Source: JALHNI01 sp965229305
GTDB lineage: Bacteria > Acidobacteriota > Terriglobia > Bryobacterales > Bryobacteraceae
NCBI GenBank assembly: GCA_965229305.1
Contig: CBDDIZ010000035.1
Coordinates: 62,001-126,000, forward strand
Reading direction: 5' to 3'
DNA length: 64,000 bases
Part shown: positions 7,171-16,238 of the stretch, piece by piece
How the letters are laid out: every line of letters begins with the position of its first letter
Position numbering within the stretch: position 1 is the first letter of the stretch
Program-made: the position numbers and the translations under genes
Notes under the pieces: model-generated
What the model was told of the DNA's origin: nothing
Databases searched by the model: none
Seen by the model: the letters and a program-made list of their open reading frames with translations, nothing else

Positions 7171-10100
7171 ATGAGAATCTTCACCTTGTTGTGTGTTCCG
7201 CTCTTCCTGCTGCCACTGGTCGCGCAGCAGCCGACGGCCAGAGTTTCGGGGGTGGTGACGGACCCCACGGGCTCCTTCATCGCCGGGGCCAAAATCACCG
7301 TGACGAACGGGGCGACTTCCCAAAGCAAGTCGGTACAAAGCGGGGCCAGCGGCGAGTATTTGCTGCAGCAACTGCCCATCGGCGAGTACACGATGATGGT
7401 GGAGGCGGCGGGATTCTCGTCGAAATCCATGCGCGGCATCGTGCTGCAGGTGGATCAGGACGCGCGGTTCGATATTGCACTGGCGGTGGGCTCGACGACC
7501 GACACGGTGACCGTCGACGCCAGCGCGCCGTTGCTGGTGACCGATACTTCGTCGGTCGGGCAGGTGATTGAGAACAAGGCCATCGTCAACATGCCGCTCA
7601 ACGGCCGCGCCTTTTGGCAACTGGCGCAGTTGACCCCGGGCGTGGTTTTTACCCCCGGCGGCTCCGACATCAGTTCCGGCGGCCAGGGCATCCGGGCGAC
7701 GCGGGTGGGCTTACGCATTAGTGGCAGTTCGCGCCTGGCGGGCGGCTGGTTCCTGGACGGCTTCGACATTACCGAGTACGAGTTGGGGGCGACGTCGATT
7801 ACGCCGTCGACCGATGCGCTGCAGGAGTTCAAGGTGCTGGCCGGCGGCATGAGCGCGGAGTACGCGCTGCCTTCGGTGATCAATGCGGCGCTCAAGAGCG
7901 GCACCAACCAGTTCCATGGGTCGATGTACGAGTACCTGCGTAATGACAAAGTGCAGGCGCGGAACTTCTTTTCGCCGACGGTGAACCCGCTGAAGCGGAA
8001 CCAGTTCGGCGCCACCTTCGGCGGGCCGATCAACCGGGACGACATCTTCTTCTTTGTCGACTACGAAGGAGGCCGGACGCGCCAGGGTACGACGTTCAAC
8101 TCGGCGGTGCCTTCGGCGGCGGCGCTTAATGGCGACTTCACCGGCGGTCGGGCTATCTTCAACCCCCTCACCACTCGGGAGAATCCGGCAGTGGCTGGGC
8201 AGTTCCTGCGGGACCCGTTTCCGAATAACGTGATCCCGGCGAGCATGCTCTCGAAGCAGGCGGCCTTCTTCAAGCCGTACTTTCCGGCGCCGAACAGCCC
8301 GAACTCTCGCTACATCTACGCGCCGGCGCTGTCGCTCGACACCGACAAGTTCGACATCAAAGTGTCGCCGCGGCTGACGCAAAAGGACAGTCTGGTGAGC
8401 CGGTATTCGTTTGCCAACAACACGGAGAGCGACCCGGCGGCGTATCCGAGCCTGGGGTCCTATCCGCTGCGCAGCCGCGCGCAGAATGCCGGGCTCAGCT
8501 ACATGCACATCTTCAGTCCGAATATCACCACGGAGAGCGCCTTTAACTACTACCGCTGCTTCTTCTACTTCCTGAACGCGAGCGAGTTCAACGGCAAGAA
8601 CGTGGTGGGCTTGGCGGGGATTCCGGGCTTTGAAGGCGTCAGCGACTTGCAACCGGCGGCGCCGCTGTTGAATCTCTCGGGTTATGCAGCCTGGCAGGGC
8701 AGCACGGACAATCGCCCGAAGGCGAATCGCATCCGTACCTATCAGTACCGTTCGTCGGTCACCTGGAACCACGGTGACCACGACATGAAGTTCGGCGCGC
8801 AGCTTTCGCATCAGGCGCACGCCTTCCTGAACGGCAACGCTTCGCAGGGGACGTTCAACTTCGACGGCCGCTACACGAACAATCCGCTGAACGCGGGCGC
8901 CACCGGCGACGCCTGGGGCGACTTCCTGCTGGGCTATCCGTTCAGCGTGCAGCGCTCCACGCCGATTCAGATCTTCGGCAACACCGGCAACTTCTGGAGC
9001 TTCTACGGCCAGGACAACTGGCGCGTGTCGCGCTCGCTGACGCTGAACGTCGGGTTGCGCTGGGAGCTGAACTCGATGCTGAACGGCATCCGCGGCCAGA
9101 CGAATGCGTTCAACTTCGCTACGGGCAAGGTGATCATTCCGAGCAAAGGCGGGTCGCCGGACCTGACGGCGCAGCCGGGCTCGGCGCAGATCTACCAGGT
9201 GTTCCGGAATCAGATTGAGCTGAGCGAGGACAAGGGGCTGCCGTGGTCCATCCGCTATCCCGACAATCGGGCGGTGGCGCCGCGGTTCGGCTTTGCGTGG
9301 CGGCCGGGCAACAGCGATCGCTGGGTGGTGCGTTCGGCGTACGGCATCTTCTACGTCTATCCGGACACGAACATTACGCTGGGCCTGGTGCGGACGCCGC
9401 CGTTCGTCGTGCTGCAGACGATTCAAAACGACGTACCCACCCGGGCGACGCCGGTACCTTCGCGCAATCTGTCGAACTACTTCCTGGGTCAGCCGCTGGT
9501 GGATGCCAACGCGACGCCCGGCATTTCGACTGGCGGCACGAACTACCGTTCGACCTATACGCAGACCTGGAACCTGAACGTCCAGCACCAGTTCGCGCAC
9601 AACGTGGCGATGGAAGTGGGCTATGTGGCCAACAAAGGCACGCGGACGCAGCATTCGTCGCAGTACAACATTCCGTTCCCCGGCGCGGGGAATGTGCAGG
9701 CGCGGCGCCCGTATCCGCAGTGGGGCGTGCTGGACTACAAGATCTGGGGCGGGTCGTCGAGCTATCAGAGCCTGCAGGCGAAGCTCGAGAAGCGCTTCAA
9801 CAATGGCTTTTCGTTCCTGGGGTCCTATGCGTGGTCGAAGTGCCTGGACGGTCCGGGGAGCGAAGAAGGCGGATCGCCGGTTTGGTACATGGATAACCTG
9901 AACCGCGGCCGGTGCGACTTTGACGTGCCGCACAACTTCGTCACCAGCTACATCTGGGAACTCCCGTTCGGCCGGGGGCGGAAGTTTCTGGGGAACGCGC
10001 CCAAGGCCCTGGACTTCGTGGTGGGCGGCTGGCAATGGCAAGGGATCAATACGCTGCAGGCCGGCGTGCCCTATTCGGTCTCTATTAGTGTGGACCGGGC

Positions 10101-10497
10101 CAACACCGGCACGTCGCAACGGCCCGACGCGATCGCGCCGGCGTTTGTGCCGCAGGAACTCGGGTGCTGGTACTACACGTCCGCCAACTCCACCTGCAAG
10201 GCGATGTTCCCGAATCAGGCCGACACATTTGCGCTGCCGGCGAGCTTCACTTACGGCAACGCCGGCCGGAACATCCTGCGCGGCGACAAGTTGATCCAGA
10301 TGGACATGTCGTTGATCAAGCAGTTTCGGGTGACGGAGTCCAAGTACTTCGACTTCCGGGCGCAGGTCTTCAACGTCACCAATACGCCGAGCTTTTCGAA
10401 TCCCGGCGGCAGTTGGAATCTGGCCACCGGCGGCACGGTAACCAGCACGCGCAATCAGCCACGGCTCTACGAGTTCAGTTTGAAGTTCAGCTTTTAA
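7171..10497 (+). CDS. Oar-like TonB-dependent receptor (trio 1)
   Basis: 1108 residues. ATG 7171 has AGGA at 7162-7165 and starts a good signal peptide (MRIFTLLCVPLFLLPLVAQ). A carboxypeptidase-regulatory-like beta-sandwich domain follows (about 22-105: VSGVVTDPTGSFIAGAKITV, GEYLLQQLPIGEYTMMVEA), then a plug-like segment (about 115-235, NMPLNGRAFWQLAQLTPGV) and an outer-membrane beta-barrel ending in aromatic-rich strands and a terminal Phe (LKFSF). This is the Oar/SusC-like organisation common in Acidobacteria; it imports large substrates or holds them at the surface, powered by TonB. It is the first gene of a receptor-PSD1-DUF1501 unit. The substrate is unknown. Confidence 0.9.
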   Translation: MRIFTLLCVPLFLLPLVAQQPTARVSGVVTDPTGSFIAGAKITVTNGATSQSKSVQSGASGEYLLQQLPIGEYTMMVEAAGFSSKSMRGIVLQVDQDARFDIALAVGSTTDTVTVDASAPLLVTDTSSVGQVIENKAIVNMPLNGRAFWQLAQLTPGVVFTPGGSDISSGGQGIRATRVGLRISGSSRLAGGWFLDGFDITEYELGATSITPSTDALQEFKVLAGGMSAEYALPSVINAALKSGTNQFHGSMYEYLRNDKVQARNFFSPTVNPLKRNQFGATFGGPINRDDIFFFVDYEGGRTRQGTTFNSAVPSAAALNGDFTGGRAIFNPLTTRENPAVAGQFLRDPFPNNVIPASMLSKQAAFFKPYFPAPNSPNSRYIYAPALSLDTDKFDIKVSPRLTQKDSLVSRYSFANNTESDPAAYPSLGSYPLRSRAQNAGLSYMHIFSPNITTESAFNYYRCFFYFLNASEFNGKNVVGLAGIPGFEGVSDLQPAAPLLNLSGYAAWQGSTDNRPKANRIRTYQYRSSVTWNHGDHDMKFGAQLSHQAHAFLNGNASQGTFNFDGRYTNNPLNAGATGDAWGDFLLGYPFSVQRSTPIQIFGNTGNFWSFYGQDNWRVSRSLTLNVGLRWELNSMLNGIRGQTNAFNFATGKVIIPSKGGSPDLTAQPGSAQIYQVFRNQIELSEDKGLPWSIRYPDNRAVAPRFGFAWRPGNSDRWVVRSAYGIFYVYPDTNITLGLVRTPPFVVLQTIQNDVPTRATPVPSRNLSNYFLGQPLVDANATPGISTGGTNYRSTYTQTWNLNVQHQFAHNVAMEVGYVANKGTRTQHSSQYNIPFPGAGNVQARRPYPQWGVLDYKIWGGSSSYQSLQAKLEKRFNNGFSFLGSYAWSKCLDGPGSEEGGSPVWYMDNLNRGRCDFDVPHNFVTSYIWELPFGRGRKFLGNAPKALDFVVGGWQWQGINTLQAGVPYSVSISVDRANTGTSQRPDAIAPAFVPQELGCWYYTSANSTCKAMFPNQADTFALPASFTYGNAGRNILRGDKLIQMDMSLIKQFRVTESKYFDFRAQVFNVTNTPSFSNPGGSWNLATGGTVTSTRNQPRLYEFSLKFSF

Positions 10498-10509
10498 TTT
10501 CAAGCGCTT

Positions 10510-10552
10510 GGGTAGGCCGGCGAACTGTTCCCGTACAGTTCGCCACCTACCC
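10510..10552 (+). other. Strong intercistronic stem-loop between TonB receptor and PSD1 genes
   Basis: Inner stem of 10 perfect pairs (10519-10528 with 10535-10544, GGCGAACTGT/ACAGTTCGCC) with a 6-base loop, extended by an outer perfect 7-bp stem (10510-10516 with 10546-10552, GGGTAGG/CCTACCC) across a small internal loop. No T tract follows, so it is not a standard terminator. It lies 13 bases after the receptor stop and 30 bases before the PSD1 start, and could protect or process the mRNA or reduce downstream expression. Confidence 0.7.
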
Positions 10553-10582
10553 TCGCGCGAGATGAGGACGGAAACTAGCCTT

Positions 10583-12814
10583 ATGCGGCGCTTTGTTTTG
10601 TTCGGATCCCTGTTGACGATCGTGGGCGTCTTTGCGGCAGAAACGGCGAAGGACCGCTTCACTTCGGCGCAGCGGCGCTATTGGGCGTTTCAACCGGTGA
10701 AGGTGACGCCGCCGCCGGCGCTGGCGCATCCGCAGTGGGTAGCGAATCCGATTGACGCCTTCGTTGGTAAGAAACTTGAGGACCGCGGGCTCATGCCGAA
10801 TCCGCCGGCGGATCGAGTGACTTTGCTCCGCCGCGTCAGTTTCGACCTGGTGGGCCTGCCGCCGACTCCGGCTGAGGTGGAAGCGTTTGTGAAGGACGCC
10901 TCGCCCGACGCCTACGAGAAGGTGGTGGACCGGTTGCTGGCCTCACCACACTACGGGGAGCGGTGGGCGCGGCACTGGCTGGACTTGGCGCGTTACGCCG
11001 AGAGCGAAGGCTTCAAGGCGGACGAGACGCGTCCGAACGCCTGGCGCTATCGGGACTATGTCATCCGGGCGTTCAACGAAAACAAGCCCTACGACCGTTT
11101 CGTGAAGGAGCAACTGGCTGGCGACGAGTTGTATCCGAATGACCCCTGGGCACGCGTCGCGACGGCTTTCAGCCGGCACTATCCGGACGAAAGCAACGCG
11201 CGCGTGCTGGCCCAGCGTCGGCAGGAAATTCTCGACGACATCACCGACACGGTGGGGTCCACCTTCCTGGCGATGACCTACGGTTGCGCCCGCTGCCACG
11301 ACCACAAGTTCGACCCCATCCTGCATACCGATTACTACAAGCTGCAATCGTTCTTTGCGAATACTTCCGCCGACGATCAGATCTCGATGCTTTCGCCCGA
11401 TGCTTATGCGCGGTGGCAGGCGAAGCGCGCGGTGTGGGAGGAAAAGTCAAAACCGGTGCGCGACCGGATCGAGGCGTTGCTGGCGCCGAAGAAGGCGCAG
11501 ATCCTGAAGGAGTTTGTCGACAAGTATCCGCCGGAGATTCAGGCGGTCCTGACGAAGAAGCCGGCCGAACGTTCGCCGTTCGAATGGATGATGTATGCCA
11601 AGGCGAAGCCGTATCTGACGATCGATGATGAGGCGGCGTCGAAGGTGCTAGATAAAGCGGGCAAGGCACAGTATGCCGCGCTGCTCAAGGAATTGGATCA
11701 ATCCGCGGCGATCGATCCGGGTGAGGCACCGACCGGGATCGGCATGCGCGACATCAGCGCGACGGCTCCGCCGACGCACAGGCTGAATGTTGGCGCCTGG
11801 GATGCGCCGCTCGAAGAGGTGAAGCCTGGCTTCCTGCAAATTCTGGATCCGTCCGAACCGGGCATTGTGCCGACGGCGACTTCTACTGGCCGCCGGACGG
11901 CGCTCGCCAACTGGATCGCGAGTCCGGCGAATCCGCTGACGGCGCGCGTCATGGTGAACCGCATCTGGCACTATCACTTCGGCCAGGGGCTGGTGAAGTC
12001 GCCGAGCGACTTCGGCATGATGGGCTCACGCCCGTCACATCCGGAGTTGCTGGATTATCTGGCGAACGACTTTACGTCCCACGGCTGGGACATCAAACGA
12101 CTGCACAAGCTGATTCTGCTGTCGAACACTTACCGGCAATCGTCAGCGAACAACGAACTGTCGGCCAAGGAGGATGCGGCCAACAAATACTTGTGGCGCT
12201 ATGACCGCGAGCGGCTGGAAGGCGAAGTGATCCGTGACGCGGCGCTTTCGGTGAGCGGCTTGCTGAATGCGAAGGTCGGTGGCCCGAGCGTCTTCCCCGA
12301 ACTGCCGGAGGGCGCGGGCAAACCGCGCGGTGGTTGGAAGACGTCTTCGGGCGAAGAGCGGAACCGGCGCAGCGTCTACATCTTTGTGCGGCGCAATGCC
12401 CGGTATCCGATGCTGGAGGCGTTTGACATGCCGGACACGCATGAATCCTGCGGCCGGCGGAATCATACGATCAACGCCCCACAGGCGATGGCGTTGCTCA
12501 ACAGCAAGGTGAGTCTGGAGTGGGCTCAGGCTCTGGCGGGCCGCCTGTTGAAGGAGGCGGGCACTGAACCGAAGGCACAGGTGGAGACGGCTTATCAATT
12601 GGCTTATGGTCGCCCGCCGGATAGCGCCGAGCGCGATACCGTGCTCACCTTCTTTGAAACTCAGAAGCGGACGGTAGCCGAGCGGTTGGCCAAGAACGAG
12701 AAGATTGCCCTGCCTACGGATCTGCCTGCCAACTTCGATCAAGCGCAGGCTGCCGCCCTGGTGGATTTCTGCCAGATGCTCCTAAACTCCAACGAATTCG
12801 TGTATCGGAACTAG
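10583..12814 (+). CDS. PSD1 family protein (DUF1549 + DUF1553), trio 1
   Basis: 743 residues. ATG 10583 gives a signal peptide (MRRFVLFGSLLTIVGVFAAE); an in-frame ATG 7 codons earlier (10562) is possible, and neither has a strong ribosome-binding site. The N-terminal DUF1549 domain (about 50-265) contains the hallmark LLRRVSFDLVGLPPTP, ERWARHWLDLARYAES and a CARCHDHKFDP haem-type CxxCH. The C-terminal DUF1553 domain (about 440-730) contains ANPLTARVMVNRIWHYHFG and THGWDIKRLHKLI-like text (SHGWDIKRLHK). Unlike its counterpart at 26934-29483 it lacks the N-terminal PSCyt1 cytochrome domain. PSD1 proteins are exported, often occur next to DUF1501 genes, and have no proven function; redox or polysaccharide roles have been suggested. 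The DUF1501 gene follows after 2 bases. Confidence 0.88.
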   Translation: MRRFVLFGSLLTIVGVFAAETAKDRFTSAQRRYWAFQPVKVTPPPALAHPQWVANPIDAFVGKKLEDRGLMPNPPADRVTLLRRVSFDLVGLPPTPAEVEAFVKDASPDAYEKVVDRLLASPHYGERWARHWLDLARYAESEGFKADETRPNAWRYRDYVIRAFNENKPYDRFVKEQLAGDELYPNDPWARVATAFSRHYPDESNARVLAQRRQEILDDITDTVGSTFLAMTYGCARCHDHKFDPILHTDYYKLQSFFANTSADDQISMLSPDAYARWQAKRAVWEEKSKPVRDRIEALLAPKKAQILKEFVDKYPPEIQAVLTKKPAERSPFEWMMYAKAKPYLTIDDEAASKVLDKAGKAQYAALLKELDQSAAIDPGEAPTGIGMRDISATAPPTHRLNVGAWDAPLEEVKPGFLQILDPSEPGIVPTATSTGRRTALANWIASPANPLTARVMVNRIWHYHFGQGLVKSPSDFGMMGSRPSHPELLDYLANDFTSHGWDIKRLHKLILLSNTYRQSSANNELSAKEDAANKYLWRYDRERLEGEVIRDAALSVSGLLNAKVGGPSVFPELPEGAGKPRGGWKTSSGEERNRRSVYIFVRRNARYPMLEAFDMPDTHESCGRRNHTINAPQAMALLNSKVSLEWAQALAGRLLKEAGTEPKAQVETAYQLAYGRPPDSAERDTVLTFFETQKRTVAERLAKNEKIALPTDLPANFDQAQAAALVDFCQMLLNSNEFVYRN

Positions 12815-12816
12815 CC

Positions 12817-14223
12817 ATGTCTTTCAAACGCCGTCCCACGTCACGCCGCGACTTCCTGGCTCACTCGGGCAGTGGATTGGGAGCGCTGGCCCTGGCTTCG
12901 ATGCTGCCGGCCCAGGCGGCGATGAACGCCGATCCGTTGGCGCCCAAGAAGCCGCACTTCCCGGCGACCGCCAAGTCGGTGATCTTCCTGTTCATGGAAG
13001 GCGGACCCAGTCATCTGGATCTGTTCGACCCCAAGCCGATGCTCGAGAAACTGGCCGGCCAGCCGATGCCGGCTTCGTTCGGCAAAGTCGTCACGGCGAT
13101 GGGCACTTCGAACAACACGATCATGCCTACGAAGCGCACCTGGAAGCAGCACGGGCAAGCCGGCATCTGGGTTTCGAACTGGTATCCGGAAGTCGCCAAG
13201 CACGTCGACGAGATGACCGTCTTTCGCGCCTGCTGGGCTGATGGCCTCAATCATGTGGGTTCGGTGTGCCAGATGAATACTTGCTCGATCCTGGCGGGGC
13301 GTCCGTCGCTGGGTGCGTGGACGACGTACGGCCTGGGCTCGGCGAATCAGAATCTGCCGACGTTCGTCGTGTTGACCGATGCCGCCGAAGTGGTGGGCGG
13401 TCCGAAGAACTGGAGCTCGGGCTTTCTGCCGGCCACCTATCAGGGCACACAGTTGCGCAATCAGGGAGCGCCGATTCTGGACCTGATTCCGCCCGACGCG
13501 ATTGGTAAGGCGCAGCAGCGCGGACGGCTGGACCTGCTGAAGTCGATGAATCAGCACTTCGGCGCCGACAAGCCGGAGGACACCGAGCTCGAGGCCCGCA
13601 TTGCGGCTTACGAACTCGCCTACCGGATGCAGAGTTCCGGCCCGGAGGCCGTGGACCTGACGAGCGAAAGCGAAGCGACAAAGAAGCTCTACGGCATGGA
13701 TGAGGAGGCGACGGCGAAGTTCGGCACGAACTGTCTGCTGGCGCGGCGGCTGGTGGAGCGTGGGGTGCGGTTTGTGGAACTGTATTCAGGGTCCGGCAGC
13801 GGCTGGGACGCGCACAACAACATCGAGGCGAACCACGGCAAGATGTGCAAGTCTTCGGACAAGCCCATTCACGGGCTGCTGACGGACCTGAAGGCGCGCG
13901 GCTTGTTGGATGAAACGCTGGTGGTGTGGGGCGGGGAATTCGGTCGCACGCCGTTCAACGAAAAGGGCGACGGCCGCGACCATAATCCCTGGGGCTTCAC
14001 GATGTTCATGGCCGGCGGCGGCATCAAGGGCGGGCAGGTGCTCGGCACCACCGACGAGATCGGCTTGCGTGGCATCGATAAGCGGGTGCATGTGACGGAC
14101 CTGCATGCAACGATCCTGCATGCGTTGGGCCTCGATCATACGCGCGTGACGTTCCCACACAACGGCCGGTCCGAACGGCCAACGATTGTCACCGGCGAAG
14201 CGGTGAAAGAAGCCTTCGCTTAG
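12817..14223 (+). CDS. DUF1501 family protein, Tat-exported (trio 1)
   Basis: 468 residues. The N terminus has a twin-arginine signal (TSRRDFLAHSGSGLGALALA), implying folded export, possibly with a cofactor. DUF1501 is an alkaline-phosphatase/sulfatase-fold family. Visible here are IFLFMEGGPSHLDLFDPKP near residue 58 and the C-terminal WGGEFGRTPF plus GRDHNPWGFTMFMAGGGIKGG, positions where metal-binding Asp/His residues sit in related hydrolases. Its start follows the PSD1 stop by 2 bases, so the two are translated together. The stop overlaps the stop of the convergent gene by 3 bases. Function unproven; a partner role with PSD1 is inferred from co-occurrence, repeated at 25586-29483. Confidence 0.88.
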   Translation: MSFKRRPTSRRDFLAHSGSGLGALALASMLPAQAAMNADPLAPKKPHFPATAKSVIFLFMEGGPSHLDLFDPKPMLEKLAGQPMPASFGKVVTAMGTSNNTIMPTKRTWKQHGQAGIWVSNWYPEVAKHVDEMTVFRACWADGLNHVGSVCQMNTCSILAGRPSLGAWTTYGLGSANQNLPTFVVLTDAAEVVGGPKNWSSGFLPATYQGTQLRNQGAPILDLIPPDAIGKAQQRGRLDLLKSMNQHFGADKPEDTELEARIAAYELAYRMQSSGPEAVDLTSESEATKKLYGMDEEATAKFGTNCLLARRLVERGVRFVELYSGSGSGWDAHNNIEANHGKMCKSSDKPIHGLLTDLKARGLLDETLVVWGGEFGRTPFNEKGDGRDHNPWGFTMFMAGGGIKGGQVLGTTDEIGLRGIDKRVHVTDLHATILHALGLDHTRVTFPHNGRSERPTIVTGEAVKEAFA

Positions 14224-15533
14224 AGGACCTTCAGTACCAGCATCTCGGCCCGCGTGGGCACCTTGTCCCGGACCTCGGCGCGCAGCACCATCTGGAAGTG
14301 CCACGGGCCTTGATGATTCGGCGCCTTTTTCTGCAGCGCGGCCAGCAGCGACTCCATCGCCCCCGGGTCGCTCATGTACTCCATCGCCATCTGCGTGCCT
14401 TCGGTGTTCACGCCGTTCACCAGCAGCAACTCGTGCTTTCCATCAATACCAGCGATCATCGACACCAAGGCGTAGTCATTCGTGCTGTGGCCTTGCTTGA
14501 GCGGGTATTGGATGTAGTATTCGGCGGGTGCGTTGGGATCAGGCGCCGTGTTGATGATGCGGCGGACCTTGTCGGCAGGGTTGGTGCCCAGGCGCAAGGG
14601 CAGCTTGCTCAGAATCGGATCAATCCACTTATTGGCTTCGTCGTGCCCCAGCAGGATGAGGTTGTGGGAGCGGAAGTCCTCCCAACTCATCAGGCGGCTT
14701 TGGGTGGCGAAGGCGGGCACTCCGGCCTTGGTGAGAAAACGCATCAGCGCGATGCTGCCTACGGCTTCGCCGACTTTCGATTGCGAGATGGCGGGAGAAA
14801 GGTATAGATAGCCGCCTGCCGGTAGGTTGAAGGCTTCGCGTAGTCGTTTCTCTTGCTCGCCGCCAACCGCGATGCGCACCGGCTGCACGTCCGGAGCGAG
14901 CGGGGTGTCGAACTGCTTCACCACCGTGGTGAGCGGGCTGCTGAAGCAGATGAGAGCATCGCCGCCGTTGGCGATCCAGGGCGCCCAGAGCGCTTCCATG
15001 GCGGGGGAGAGGCGGGCGGTGCGGTTACTGACGTGGCCGAGTCCCCAGCCGGCGGCGAAGGTCGCCAGCGCGAGTCCGGCGACCCAGCCCCAGCGCTTGG
15101 CGGGTGCCGCGCGCAGGACCGCAGTGGCCGCGGGCTCGGCGGGCGGCGGAGGCTCTTCGGACGTGCGGTTGCGGACAAAGTGCGGAATGTAACGGCCGAT
15201 CGGCAGTTCGATGCGAATGGGCGCTTCGGCGCCTTCGCCGGCGTAGTACTCCTGCAACTTCTGCCGCAGCGAATGCGCCTGACGGCGGACAATCGAATCC
15301 TCGCTGGGGGTGTATTCGTCACCGCGGCCAAAGACGTCGTGCGCGATCAGATACTCGTTGAGCTTATTGCCTTCGCCGTTGAGCGTGGTCTCGCAGACGA
15401 AGCGGAGAAACTTCGCATGACGCTCCGCGCGGCGGAAGCCGGCGCTGGCAACGACGAGTTCAAGCGCCGCCCGAATCTCTTCCGAGGTGGGCGCCGTGGC
15501 TTTCGGCAATTCGATCGGGGCCTGCTTCATCAC
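14220..15533 (-). CDS. Membrane-anchored protein with N-terminal regulator-like domain
   Basis: 437 residues, start ATG 15533 (a second ATG follows at once). Residues about 15-125 form a helical/winged-helix-like domain with AKFLRFVCETTLNG, DVFGRGDEYTPSEDSIVRRQ and RIELPIGRYIPHF. I recognise this arrangement from acidobacterial signalling proteins where it precedes a membrane segment and a sensor or TPR part. A single membrane segment follows at about 150-172. The periplasmic C-terminal part (about 180-437) contains GDALICFSSPLTTV and NLILLGHDEANKW, with no family I can name. The overall plan resembles ToxR-like one-component regulators, which is inference. It diverges from the TetR-efflux operon, so the operator at 15615-15628 may affect both. 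Confidence 0.65.
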   Translation of the reverse strand: MMKQAPIELPKATAPTSEEIRAALELVVASAGFRRAERHAKFLRFVCETTLNGEGNKLNEYLIAHDVFGRGDEYTPSEDSIVRRQAHSLRQKLQEYYAGEGAEAPIRIELPIGRYIPHFVRNRTSEEPPPPAEPAATAVLRAAPAKRWGWVAGLALATFAAGWGLGHVSNRTARLSPAMEALWAPWIANGGDALICFSSPLTTVVKQFDTPLAPDVQPVRIAVGGEQEKRLREAFNLPAGGYLYLSPAISQSKVGEAVGSIALMRFLTKAGVPAFATQSRLMSWEDFRSHNLILLGHDEANKWIDPILSKLPLRLGTNPADKVRRIINTAPDPNAPAEYYIQYPLKQGHSTNDYALVSMIAGIDGKHELLLVNGVNTEGTQMAMEYMSDPGAMESLLAALQKKAPNHQGPWHFQMVLRAEVRDKVPTRAEMLVLKVL

Positions 15534-15603
15534 CTTCGCGACGTCCCATATTTATATCGCAGTGCCATGCCGGAGGCGACTCATTCTGGCCGCAAAGCTC
15601 ATC

Positions 15604-15633
15604 TTGACAAACAAACCGTCCAGACGGTAGGTT
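15604..15633 (+). promoter_or_regulatory. Putative promoter of the TetR-RND operon
   Basis: A perfect -35 hexamer TTGACA (15604-15609), an 18-base spacer and TAGGTT (15628-15633, 3/6 to consensus). Expected transcription start near 15640. The -10 is weak, which fits a regulated promoter. Confidence 0.5.
15615..15628. promoter_or_regulatory. Probable TetR operator (perfect inverted repeat)
   Basis: ACCGTC-CA-GACGGT, two perfect 6-bp arms with a 2-base centre, lies between the -35 and -10 elements and touches the -10, 26 bases before the TetR-family start codon. Autoregulation through such a site is the usual pattern for TetR-RND operons. That the adjacent regulator binds it is inference. Confidence 0.65.
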
Positions 15634-15653
15634 AAGTATCATGCACCACCATC

Positions 15654-16226
15654 ATGGGTGACCCCCAACGCACGAAAGCTGCGATCCTGGTCGCCGCCGA
15701 ACGCCTGATCTCCGAAAAAGGCTTTCCGGCCTTGACCCTCGAAGAAGTCGCGGCGCGGGCCTCCGTCAGTAAAGGCGGCCTGTTGCATCACTTCACGAGC
15801 AAGGCGGCGCTGGTCAATGGATTGACCGACCGCATGATCGCGCTGCACGAACAGGATATAGAAAGCTATCGGCAGCAGGATCCGGCGGCGCCCGGCGCTT
15901 ACACCCGCGCCTACATCCGCGTCACTTTGGCTTGTGCCGACAAATGCTCGCAGGTTTGTGCGGCGATGTCGGCCGAGGCGAAGAATTTTCCGGGCATCGT
16001 GGAACGCTTTCACGCCTACTCGGAGAAGTGCGACGCCCGCTTGGCCGCGGACGGACTCGAGCCGACGGTGGCCTTCGTGGTCCGCTATGCGGCCGAAGGA
16101 CTGATGTCGGCGGCCAGTTCCGGGATGCCCCGGCCGGCTAACTATGACGCAGTAACGAAGCATCTCTTGACTCTGGCCGGCGGCGGCCCCGTGCCGCGAA
16201 CGAAAAAAGCCAAGCAAAAGCAGTAA
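15654..16226 (+). CDS. TetR/AcrR-family transcriptional repressor of the efflux operon
   Basis: 190 residues. The N-terminal helix-turn-helix domain (about 5-52) has the typical RTKAAILVAAERLISEKGF, LTLEEVAARASVSKGGLLHH and FTSKAALVNGL. The ligand-binding C-terminal domain is divergent as usual, with Cys-rich ACADKCSQVCA at about 87-97. ATG 15654 has no Shine-Dalgarno sequence, so translation may depend on the overlapping six-codon frame (15641-15661, Met, four His, Gly, stop) or on a leaderless or short leader. It is the first gene of a four-gene operon with the adaptor 12 bases downstream, so it most likely represses the whole operon until an efflux substrate binds. Confidence 0.88.
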   Translation: MGDPQRTKAAILVAAERLISEKGFPALTLEEVAARASVSKGGLLHHFTSKAALVNGLTDRMIALHEQDIESYRQQDPAAPGAYTRAYIRVTLACADKCSQVCAAMSAEAKNFPGIVERFHAYSEKCDARLAADGLEPTVAFVVRYAAEGLMSAASSGMPRPANYDAVTKHLLTLAGGGPVPRTKKAKQKQ

Positions 16227-16238
16227 GGACCGACAGGC

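Noticed and set aside
7711..10662. A 983-codon stop-free frame on the minus strand opposite the first TonB receptor gene
   Set aside because: It is the antisense of a well-supported receptor gene. In GC-rich DNA with third-position bias such long antisense frames are common, and its translation is low-complexity Arg/Val/Gln-rich without domains.
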